Positions 1-9,559 of a stretch of 64,000 bases of DNA are shown here, piece after piece. The notes under the pieces are model-generated. The model had not been told where the DNA came from and did not search any database. It worked only from the letters and a program-made list of their open reading frames with translations. Position 1 is the stretch's first letter, and each line of letters starts with the position of its first letter. A program made the position numbers and the translations under genes. Source of the stretch: Populus alba (lineage: Eukaryota > Streptophyta > Magnoliopsida > Malpighiales > Salicaceae); assembly GCF_005239225.2 (NCBI RefSeq), contig NC_133287.1:12319493-12383492 (forward strand), given 5' to 3'.

Positions 1-308
1 TTTGATCAAATCGAATGTATCATTCGCGATAAGCTTGTTTTGATAAGGAATGTTCAACAAACAGATGAAAACATAAGGATCCAAAGACTTTGGAGGGTCA
101 ATAACATGGACTCTTAATTTGATGTTTAGCTGGTTGTTTTTGTACCCCTAGCATATCTAGTTGGTCCAAGTTTTTGTTTTGTTGTGGCTAGCCTGTAGCC
201 ATTTGTTGGTTTTCGTTTCTGTCCTCATTGTAAATCTTGGGTATGCCCATTATATTCTTTGTATCATTTTCTTTTAATACATAAGTCAGCTTACCAAAAA
301 AAAAAAAA
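1..308 (+). mobile_element. 3' end of a plant L1-type LINE, poly(A) tail included
   Basis: Bases 1-117 encode the last residues of a LINE reverse-transcriptase polyprotein, ending at the TAA after MDS. A 3' UTR of about 175 bp follows and ends in CAGCTTACC plus a poly(A) run at 295-308. The segment is nearly identical to 63546-63853 (for example ATAAGG here, ATGAGG there at one site), and its 3' terminus recurs at 1816-1868 and, reverse-complemented, at 5570-5770. The shared terminus defines one recently active LINE family in this window. The 5' part lies outside the window. Confidence 0.9.
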
Positions 309-775
309 TGAAGGCTTTTCACTCTATTAAGCTCTCTACGCCTTTTACCTCACAACTTGCTTTCTTTTGGTTCTTTAGGAACTGAAATCAACAAATCAAA
401 GTCAATAGCCTTCGCAGCGCACTCTAAATATAATTTTCAGACTCAAGAATCAATAAATATACTGAAAACAAAGCAAAACAAAACTAGGATTACGATTTTG
501 CGAGTAGCAATGCAAATTCGTACGAATTGTGGACGAAACGAAGACACGAAATAAAACAGAAGCGAATGTTAAGAAAACAATTACTTGACTCCTAGATAAT
601 CCAAATATAGCAGAAACAAAAATATTTGGACAAAACTAAACAGCAAAGATCATGTTTTGAAACTCGAGGCAAATCTAACCTATTACGCAATTTTACGTAA
701 CAGAATTGAAACCCAGACCAAACGATCTCGAAATGACCTCAAATTCAATATTTAGTATTGCAATACTATGAACTA
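309..775. other. Unassigned AT-rich DNA between LINE tail and LTR end
   Basis: No gene is supported; the short plus-strand reading frame at 357-554 has no recognisable content. It lies on the downstream side of the LTR that ends at 776, but no tRNA-Met primer-binding site is visible next to that end, so I cannot call it retroelement leader. It may be host DNA flanking a solo LTR, or internal sequence of a decayed element. Confidence 0.4.
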
Positions 776-1801
776 TGATGCGAACCTCGTGATCACGTGG
801 TCACGCAACCCACAATCAAGATTGAGATCTGATCCCGGAAAGCCGAAACAGGTCTGATAGGAGTGCGACACAATGGAAACCTGCCCCAAGGCACCAACAC
901 TATTGGAATGAGTAGAATGACGCCACAAAGCCAGTTAATCTTCGATAAGTCAGATTCAGTTCGTTGAAGAACTGAAGAATGCAAGAATCACTCTCACACG
1001 TTAAAACTGAAAAGTTCAGAATAATAATCATCCAAGCTGCCGAAATTGTGGCTTACATGAGTTTAAATAGTTCTTGAAAAGTTAACCCTAATGGACCCCT
1101 TATGTGGACTTATATGAGGTCCACTCAAAACTGGCCCAAAACCCTAAACTGAAAAGCCTATAACCTGATCCAAACAAGCCTTGGACCCTAGCTCAAAACA
1201 AAGTTTTAATTAAGCCCAAACATTAAAGAAAATAATAAAAATAAGTGACTTGTCATTAAATACCACCAGCCCTTCTTTCCTTGTGTAGCTAGGATGAATA
1301 AGGAATCCTTATAAGAAAAGGATTCTGAAACATTAATGAATCCTTGCCACACTAGGAGATTATATTGCAACTCATTAAAGATCCTTGTGGAACTAGGAAA
1401 TTCCCAAAACCAGCTCCCACATCCTTGGAGGAAAAGAATCCTAATCAAATAGGAAGTCCACAAGTCAAATGGAAATAAATAACAAAATCCATACAGCCTC
1501 TGTTGACCAGTATTGGGGTGCCTTACCGAACTCCGATTGACCTGCAATTTTAACCCAAGGTAGTAAAATATGTCTGGAGAGTCCACATAAAATATTAGCC
1601 CGATCCAACGGTCGGATTGAGAATTATGATTGTTGCCGTAAACTTGGATTGTTGCGCTTTTTATGCCAAAATCCGAATCTGACCTTACTTGGATCGTATC
1701 ACAGGGCTGAACCGTATCATGTGCCCTTGTTGCTTGCAATAATTACAGAATTTGAGGACAGTTAGGACATAAATTACAACAAAAGGGGGATTGTGTCGAG
1801 C
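776..1801 (-). mobile_element. LTR of a Ty3/gypsy-like element (solo or 3' LTR), start uncertain
   Basis: Read on the minus strand, this block ends in GAGGTTCGCATCA at 776, the same terminus as the LTRs ending at 3874 (minus) and 62864 (plus). At 62864 a primer-binding site follows, which proves that this terminus is the 3' end of an LTR. Here no such site follows, so it is a solo or 3' LTR. The minus-strand frame at 1206-1739 is probably U3 or retroelement polyprotein tail rather than a host gene. The body differs clearly from the 3874 copy, so they are related subfamilies. The right-hand boundary near 1801 is a guess. Confidence 0.6.
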
Positions 1802-1815
1802 GACTTTCTCTATTC

Positions 1816-1868
1816 TATTCTTTGTATCATTTTCTTTTAATACATAAGTCAGCTTACCAAAAAAAAAA
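1816..1868 (+). mobile_element. 53-bp 5'-truncated LINE insertion with 14-bp target-site duplications
   Basis: Bases 1816-1858 match the last 43 bp of the LINE family seen at 1-308 and 63131-63856, ending in CAGCTTACC, followed by ten A (1859-1868). The insert is flanked by perfect direct repeats GACTTTCTCTATTC at 1802-1815 and 1869-1882. Terminal 3' sequence, poly(A) and a perfect duplication are the standard products of target-primed reverse transcription. It is a dead-on-arrival insertion with no coding capacity. Confidence 0.95.
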
Positions 1869-1882
1869 GACTTTCTCTATTC

Positions 1883-2129
1883 CTAAGCAATTGCAAGGGT
1901 TTACAAAAACAAGAGCTAAAATCCACCGATATATCTACATTTAAACCACGTCCAAAATTGATGTTGTTAAGCCATTTATCATCTTCCTATGATTAAATAT
2001 GACTATGTACTCCTATGAACAACAGGCGCCACACATAGCATTTGACCAAACTTCCTCACTGTCTTCGCTCAAGGTTTTTGCATAACTCTTTTGAAGAACA
2101 CAAAAATAATAGGGATATGCAATCAGCTA
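1883..2129. other. Intergenic or 3' flank of the GCN1 pseudogene
   Basis: AT-rich DNA without a supported gene. It lies immediately downstream, on the minus strand, of the GCN1-like stop codon at 2130-2132 and could include its former 3' UTR. Confidence 0.4.
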
Positions 2130-3873
2130 TTAGCCACTTGTTAATTCTTCTTCACTTTCTTCGCTCTTATAGCTGCAACTCCACAACCACCAGAAAATAA
2201 CTAGATGTATAAATAAGCAACATACACAACACACTGGATATTTAAATCATCAAAAGCATGTACTTATAAGAATTTATAAGCCATCCTAGGTATTACTGCA
2301 TCCCTGCAACAAAAACAAAAAATGTTCCAAGAACATGTATCATTCATAGCATGGTTCACATAGAATGCCAGAGAATGTGAATTATGAATTATGATATGTG
2401 AGGTATCAGTGCATGAGTTGTACTAACATATGCTATAAACATCACCAAGACCTTCCCAATTGAATTTGTATCCATAATTTTTAAACACATATGCAAGTAT
2501 TATTTGCAAAATTGAGATTTAAAGGATAATGTCCATCAAAGTCCAATGGCAGATACTCCCCACTGAGCATTTGGGTTTGGCAGCTATCCAAACATTTTAT
2601 TCCAGGTGCCATAGTTTGTCATTATAATTTCTTCATCAGAATTTATTCTCTTCATGTGCTTTAGAACAAAATCTGTTTTGTTCTCTTTATATTTACAAGT
2701 AAAGAGCTGAAGTGTGTGATTGGTATTCATAAATATACTAGTGGACAGAATATGACGGTTTATAGCAAGATATGACAAAGCGGGAGAAATTGAAGTTTTT
2801 CGTATCCTTCTAAATTATAGCCAGCACAAACATGAAGTTCAAAAGCAGCTAAATCCCATAGTTTGTGTCATTATAATTCTTCATCAGTATTTATTCTCTT
2901 TATGTGCTTCAGAACAAAATCTGTCTTTGTTTCCATACAGAGCTATATTCAATCAGATACATCATACAAGACTGTCATTTCATGGATACAAACATGAAAA
3001 GCATAATTCTATGCCATACATACATGCAAGCAATATTTACAAGTAAAGAGCTGAAGTGTGTGATTGGTATTCATAAATATACCAGTGGACAGAATATGAC
3101 GGTTTATTACAAGGTATGACAAAGCGAAAGAAAATGAAGTTTTTTTATCCTTCAAAAATATAGCCAGCACAAACATGAAGTTCAAAAAGAGCTAAATCCC
3201 ATAACAAAACTGAATGTTCAACTAGATTACCTATATTCAAGGAACTTTGAAAGTCGCCTAGCATCCAAGCATGTAATAAATTTTTGAGCAGCTTGAACAT
3301 AGTCTATACCTGAAAAAATAAATCCAAAGCATTAAGTAAGGAAACCTCTTAGTTTTCCTGATTCACATTAAACAATGCAAAAGAATTAAAAGACCAAAAA
3401 CCAGTCATTGAAAGATGAAAGATGGAAGGATCAATTTTAATCTCACTTGACAATTAAAAGACACGTAATCAACAGAAAACTGATATTGAATCAATATATG
3501 CAGGAAATACCTTTTGTCATCTGGAATACGTGCACAACACATCTTTCCACGGCTAGCCTCACCGAAGTACTACTGTCCTTCAAACATTAAGCAAGTGCAA
3601 GGCCAATAATGGAAACATGGACCGTAATTGATGGAGGACTTGATTGAAAAATAAACGCCTCATTAAAGTTCCTAAAATTAAATGTTCATGGATTCCTTAT
3701 TAGAGTAGAAACACATGAGGGCATACTTTTGCAACAGGTTTTGAAGCAGATAAACCTCTCCTTCTGACTTCACTGGAGTCATCATGCAAAGCAGACACTA
3801 TTGTCGAAATGATATCAACATATGCAGTGGCTTCAGAAGGATCACTCTGAATCTGATGAAGTATAAGCCTTCT
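2130..3873 (-). pseudogene. C-terminal fragment of a GCN1 / ILITYHIA HEAT-repeat protein gene, interrupted by an LTR
   Basis: Four minus-strand exon pieces read in order as the C-terminus of GCN1 (ILITYHIA in plants), the HEAT-repeat scaffold that activates the eIF2-alpha kinase GCN2 on ribosomes. They are 3727-3873 (begins RRLILHQIQSD, contains DDSSEVRRRGLSA), 3511-3638 (contains VRLAVERCVVHVFQMTK), 3231-3309 (contains VQAAQKFIT and LDARRLSKFLEYR) and 2130-2165 (acidic SEESEEELTSG then stop). Splice dinucleotides fit at most borders; the acceptor at 3638 is approximate. The exon at 3511-3638 carries an in-frame TAA at 3587-3589 where the family usually has a coding residue. The gene is cut at 3873/3874 by an LTR and nothing of the remaining protein (over 2,000 residues) is present. 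Identification rests on my memory of the family. Confidence 0.75.
2609..3200. repeat. Imperfect tandem duplication in the last intron of the GCN1 pseudogene
   Basis: The segment starting near 2609 (CATAGTTTGTCATTATAAT) recurs near 2857, and the block with GTAAAGAGCTGAAGTGTGTG at about 2699 recurs at 3043 with the same following 150 bp. The second copy carries roughly 90 extra bases between these blocks. Differences are scattered, so the duplication is not very recent. It is noncoding. Confidence 0.85.
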
Positions 3874-4357
3874 TGATGCGAACCTCGTGATCACGTGGTC
3901 ACGCAACCCACACACAAAGACACCAATTCCCGGAAAGCCAAGTAAATCAGGTTTGATAGGAGTGTGACACAAAGATAACTTGTACCTAGGCACCAGCACT
4001 ATTGGAAACATAAACCCCCACCCAACGAATATTGATTCGCGAACGAGAAGTATAAGGATGACGCCACGAAGCCAGTTGTTCTTCGATAAGTCGTTTTCAG
4101 TTCTTTAGAGAACCAAGGACGGGAGATTATCCCACCAACACACAACAAGTGCACCAAAGAAGTTTATTGATATGAAAATTGCGTAACCTTACATGTTTGT
4201 TTATGCCTCTATTTATACTGACTCTAGACTTAAAGAAACCCTAATGGACCCCCCCTTAGGTGGACTTATATGAAGCCCACTTACAATTGACCCAAATAAA
4301 TAATAATAACCCAAAAACTAAGAAGAAAATAATAAAAATAATAAAAATCCGAGAATT
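3874..4357 (-). mobile_element. LTR (gypsy family) inserted in the GCN1-like exon, itself cut by a LINE
   Basis: It is the near-identical reverse complement of 62381-62864. The minus-strand LTR terminus GCATCA lies at 3874, directly against the GCN1-like exon. The copy contains the TATAAATAGAGG promoter and AATAAA-type signal seen in the plus copy. No primer-binding site follows at 3873, so this is a solo or 3' LTR. The other side stops at about 4357, where a plus-strand LINE begins in mid-LTR; the rest of the LTR is not found and may be lost in the 9060-9559 gap. Confidence 0.85.
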
Positions 4358-5568
4358 ACTTGTTCTGCAATATGAGTGCCAACCAAAACTTCAAGTTCCA
4401 CTGGAGATGCAAGAAGGACAGAATTTCTCATCTTTGCTTTGCCGACGACTTGATGATATTCAGCAAAGGGGATGTACATTCAATCCGTATGATCAAAAAT
4501 GTACTCACAGAGTTTCAGGTTCTATCAGGTCTATATCCAAATCCAAACAAAAGTGACATCTTCTTGAGCGGTTCGTTAGGAGCTGAGAGGGAACAAATTA
4601 TCAGTATTCTTGGGTTTAGAGAGGGGGAGCTTCCTATGAAATATTTGGGAGTGCCTCTTATCTCGTCCAGACTAAAGGCTGTTAATTGTAAGGGCCTCGT
4701 GGATCGAATTACCGCCAAAGTTCGACATTGGACCTGTAGAACACTCTCTTTCGCAGGGCGAGTACAACTGATTAACTCAGTCTTATTCTCCATCCAGGTC
4801 TATTGGGCATCTCTATTCCTATTACCTGGGGAAGTAGTGAAAAATGTTGAGCAAATTATGAGATCCTTTCTTTGGTCAAGTTCAGATATGAGCACTACCA
4901 GGGCTAAAGTGGCTTGGGATCAGGTATGTCTTCCAAAAAAGGAGGGGGGGCTAGGCATAAAAAGGATAGCAGAATGGAACAAGATTGCCTTGTTGAAACA
5001 TATTTGGAACTTGTGCAATGACTCAGATGGCTCAATCTGGTCTACTTGGATCAGATCCAATCTCTTGCGAGGTAGGAATTTCTGGACAATCAAGGCGCCA
5101 GGAAGCTGCTCTTGGGCTTGGGGAAAGATTCTCAAGCTTAGATCCTTAGCATGGCCGAAGATGAAGCACGTCATCGGAGATGGAATGACAACCTCTCTAT
5201 GGTTTGACAATTGGCATCCTCACAGCCCGCTCGCTGATACCTACGGTGAACGTTTCATCTATGATTCAGGTATGGAACACAACGCGAGAGTGAACGTGCT
5301 GATTAATAACTTAGAATGGAGAATTCCTATCACTCATGCTATTGGCTGGCACCCCATTTTAGAAGCTATTCCTTCCACCTCTACTCCTAAGGGGCAAAAG
5401 GATAAGATTGTTTGGTTGGATTCGCCAAATCAGAGTTTCTCAGTCAAAGTAGCTTGGGAACAACTAAGAATTCATCATCAAATGGTTGATTGGCATGACA
5501 TCGTGTGGTTCAAGAATGCTGTCCCAAGACATGCATTTCTTCTTTGGGTGGCTATCCAACGGAAACTC
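4358..5568 (+). mobile_element. 5'-truncated LINE: reverse transcriptase C-half and zinc-finger domain
   Basis: One open frame (about 4372-5568) encodes the C-terminal half of an L1-clade plant LINE reverse transcriptase. The RT catalytic motif [12 protein letters not shown] comes first, then GLYPNPNKS, the thumb region (MKYLGVPL, RVQLINSVLFSIQVYWASLF) and the start of the zf-RVT domain (VPRHAFLLWVAIQRKL). The 5' end is truncated inside the RT domain, next to LTR sequence. At 5568 it is broken by the poly(T) of an inverted copy of the same family, so its own 3' end is missing. The junction adds a run of F codons and then unrelated translation. It cannot transpose alone. The open frame over 400 codons suggests a recent insertion. 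Confidence 0.92.
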
Positions 5569-8500
5569 TTTTTTTTTTTTGGTAAGCTGACTTATGTATT
5601 AAAAGAAAATGATACAAAGAATATAATGGGCATACCCAAGATTTACAATGAGGACAGAAACGAAAACCAACAAATGGCTACAGGCTAGCCACAACAAAAC
5701 AAAAACTTGGACCAACTAGATATGCTAGGGGTACAAAAACAACCAGCTAAACATCAAATTAAGAGTCCATGTTATTCCAAAGTCTTTGGATCCTTATGTT
5801 TTCATCTGTTTGTTGAACATTCCTTATCAAAACAAGCTTATCGCGAATGATACATTCGATTTGATCAAAAACCAAATTCGAAGCTTTAGACACATCTGCA
5901 AAGATCCTTGCATTCCGTTCTTGCCAGATACAATACACTGTAGCTGCGAAACCCAGTTTACGAGAAAAGTTGACGAAACTTTTTCCATGCCAAGAGACAG
6001 TGGCCAATCGAATCCATTCATCCAAGCTTTTTGTCATTCTTGGAATGTCACATCTATCACAAACATTCCACCATAATGCTTTCGCAAAGGAGCATTCAAA
6101 GAACAAGTGGTTGTGATCTTCATTATTGCAGAGACAGAGTGAGCACCTATTGGGACCATGAATACCAAACCGATGAAGTCTATCCTGCGTTGAGAGTTTC
6201 CGTTGGATAGCCACCCAAAGAAGAAATGCATGTCTTGGGACAGCATTCTTGAACCACACGATGTCATGCCAATCAACCATTTGATGATGAATTCTTAGTT
6301 GTTCCCAAGCTACTTTGACTGAGAAACTCTGATTTGGCGAATCCAACCAAACAATCTCATCCTTTTGCCCCTTAGGAGTAGAGGTGGAAGGAATAGCTTC
6401 TAAAATGGGGTGCCAGCCAATAGCATGAGTGATAGGAATTCTCCATTCTAAGTTATTAATCAGCACGTTCACTCTCGCGTTGTGTTCCATACCTGAATCA
6501 TAGATGAAACGTTCACCGTAGGTATCAGCGAGCGGGCTGTGAGGATGCCAATTGTCAAACCATAGAGAGGTTGTCATTCCATCTCCGATGATGTGCTTCA
6601 TCTTCGGCCATGCTAAGGATCTGAGCTTTAGAATCTTTCCCCAAGCCCGAAGAGCAAGCTTCCTGGCGCCTTGATTGTCCAGAAATTCCTACCTCGCAAG
6701 AGATTGGATCTGATCCAAGTAGACCAGATTGAGCCATCTGAGTCATTGCACCAAGTTCCAAATATGTTTCAACAAGGCAATCTTGTTCCATTTCTGCTAT
6801 CCTTTTTTATGCCTAGCCCCCCCTCCTTTTTTGGAAGACATACCTGATCCCAAGCCACTTTAGCCCCTGGTAGTGCTCATATCTGAACCTGACCAAAGAA
6901 AGGATCTCATAATTTGCTCAACATTTTTCACTACTTCCCCAGGTAATAGGAATAGAGATGCCCCAATAGACCTGGATGGAGAATAAGACTGAGTTAATCA
7001 GTTGTACTCGCCCTGCGAAAGAGAGTGTTCTACAGGTCCAATGTCGAACTTTGGCGGTAATTCGATCCACGAGGCCCTTACAATTAACAGCCTTTAGTCT
7101 GGACGAGATAAGAGGCACTCCCAAATATTTCATAGGAAGCTCCCCCTCTCTAAACCCAAGAATACTGATAATCTGTTCCCCTCTCAGCTCCTAACGAACC
7201 GCTCAAGAAGATGTCACTTTTGTTTGGATTTGGATATAGACCTGATAGAACCTGAAACTCTGTGAGTACATTTTTGATCATACGGATTGAATGTACATCC
7301 CCTTTGCTGAATATCATCAAGTCGTCGGCAAAGCAAAGATGAGAAATTCTGTCCTTCTTGCATCTCCAGTGGAACTTGAAGTTTTGGTTGGCACTCATAT
7401 TGCAGAACAGCCCTGACAGGATTTCCATGCATAGGACAAAACAAATATGGAGATAATGGATCACCTTGTCTCAGCCCTCTCCCCCCTTGGAAGTAACCCG
7501 CAAGTTCACCGTTGACGTTGATTGAGAATTGACATGATGTAACACAAACCATGATCCAATCAATGACTGTTCTAGGGAATCCCATTTTTATCAACGTAGC
7601 ATCAACGAAATCCCACCGAACAGAGTCATAAGCCTTTTATCAGGTCTACTTTCATAGCACAACGAGCAGGACCCGTAGTTGTGTGATAGCCTTTCATTAG
7701 TTCCTGAGACAAAAGAATATTGTCGCTGATTCTCCGTCCAGAGATAAAAGCTGTTTGATACGGACCTACTAAGGATGGTAAAACAACTTTCATTCTCCCA
7801 GCTAGAATCTTCGCGATGCATTTGTATACTGTATTGCAGCAAGATATAGGACGAAAATCTGTCAACCTCGTAGGATTAGCAAACTTAAGGGATAAGGGAA
7901 ATGGATGTAGCATACATTTCTTTAAGATTCTACGAGTCTGGAAGAAGGAGCTAAACAGCGTTGATTACATCTTCCCCCACTATGTGCCACATTCTTTTGA
8001 AGAAACCTGCGTTGAAGCCATCTGGACCAGGAGCTTTGTTGTTTTTCAAACTAAACATAGCATGCTTAATCTCCTCTCTTGTGACATCTTGTGCTAGTAC
8101 ATGCTGTTGAGTTGCCGACAATTTGTAAATAATTGCCGATTGCATCACTTCCTCGTTCAGGACCCTAGGCATCTGTTTCACTCCCAATACACGCTGGAAG
8201 TATGCAATTACTTCTGATTTTGACTGCCTCGTGTCCTTCAGCGACTTCTCCATCCTCCCTTGTAACCGAGAGAAGCTTATTCTATTCTGTCTCCATTTAC
8301 TGATTTGTGAAAGTAGCTAGTATTCTGATCCCCCAAGCTAAGCCATTGTATCCTTGCCTTTTGTCTGAAAAAACACTCTTCCGCCCTGACAGTAGAAGCA
8401 TAGTTACGAACAGCATCTCTTTCTCGCATACGCAATGTTAGATCCTCAGGCGCTGTATGCAGAGCTTGTTGAGCCCTATCCATGTGATCTTTTGCATCTT

Positions 8501-9059
8501 TGACTCTATCGGAAATATTGGAGAAGTGAGTCTTATTGAAATGTTTAAGTTCCTGCTTTAGCTTCCTTAGTTTGCAAACACAGTTGATACATTGGACACC
8601 CTCCTGAATGCTGATCCCATACTTTCTCACCAAGGGCATGAACTCGTCATGATCATCCACATATCGAAGAAATCTGAATGGTTTCTTTATGTTCTGAACA
8701 TTGCCAGTGACTTTTACCACCATGGAGAATGATCTGACATACCAGCAGGCAAGAATCTCGCTTCCGACAATGGGAAGCGCATATTCCACTTCTCATTCAC
8801 AAGCACTTTATCTAGTTTCCGCATAATCATATTCTCAGGACATTGGTTCGTCCAAGTATAATGCATACCTGAATACCGAAGATCATCCACTTTCGCTTCA
8901 CGTATACATGTTTCCAATCTGTCCATATGACCAGCCCACGTAGAAGACCCCCCTAACCTCTCTGACTGGTTGCGGATAGCATTAAAGTCGCCCATAAGAA
9001 TCCATGGGGTTGACTCCATCATCCATCAATACGACTCACAATATCAGACCATAAAGCCT
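5569..9059 (-). mobile_element. Near-complete LINE (endonuclease, RT, zf-RVT) on the minus strand, 5' end lost in the gap
   Basis: Reading from 9022 downward, the apurinic-like endonuclease C-terminus shows MGDFNAIRN and SDHSP. A linker follows, then the RT: NNKAPGPDGFNAGFFK near 8030, FRPISCCNTVYKCIAKILA near 7850, ISGRRISDNILL near 7730, [14 protein letters not shown] near 7460, [12 protein letters not shown] near 7315. The thumb and the zf-RVT domain with its C/H residues (CSLCLCNNEDHNHLFFEC) follow, then the stop near 5761, a 3' UTR and a tail seen as T-run 5569-5580. No RNase H domain is visible. Frames break several times; at 7635-7638 one extra base in a T-run breaks a conserved RT segment. 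It is inserted into the plus-strand copy 4358-5568 and differs from it at few sites. Confidence 0.92.
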
Positions 9060-9559
9060 NNNNNNNNNNNNNNNNNNNNNNNNNNNNNNNNNNNNNNNNN
9101 NNNNNNNNNNNNNNNNNNNNNNNNNNNNNNNNNNNNNNNNNNNNNNNNNNNNNNNNNNNNNNNNNNNNNNNNNNNNNNNNNNNNNNNNNNNNNNNNNNNN
9201 NNNNNNNNNNNNNNNNNNNNNNNNNNNNNNNNNNNNNNNNNNNNNNNNNNNNNNNNNNNNNNNNNNNNNNNNNNNNNNNNNNNNNNNNNNNNNNNNNNNN
9301 NNNNNNNNNNNNNNNNNNNNNNNNNNNNNNNNNNNNNNNNNNNNNNNNNNNNNNNNNNNNNNNNNNNNNNNNNNNNNNNNNNNNNNNNNNNNNNNNNNNN
9401 NNNNNNNNNNNNNNNNNNNNNNNNNNNNNNNNNNNNNNNNNNNNNNNNNNNNNNNNNNNNNNNNNNNNNNNNNNNNNNNNNNNNNNNNNNNNNNNNNNNN
9501 NNNNNNNNNNNNNNNNNNNNNNNNNNNNNNNNNNNNNNNNNNNNNNNNNNNNNNNNNNN
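9060..9559. other. Assembly gap of exactly 500 N
   Basis: Five hundred consecutive N mark a scaffold join of unknown true size. The LINE entering from the left has no continuation on the right, so sequences on the two sides should not be assumed adjacent. Confidence 0.98.

Noticed and set aside
1206..1739. 177-codon minus-strand frame as a host gene
   Set aside because: It lies within LTR-like sequence upstream of a defined LTR end and has no recognisable domain.
4358..9059. The opposed LINE copies as a single twin-primed insertion
   Set aside because: In twin priming the inverted part is at the 5' end of the element; here the opposite copy lies beyond the poly(A) tail, so one LINE was inserted into another.
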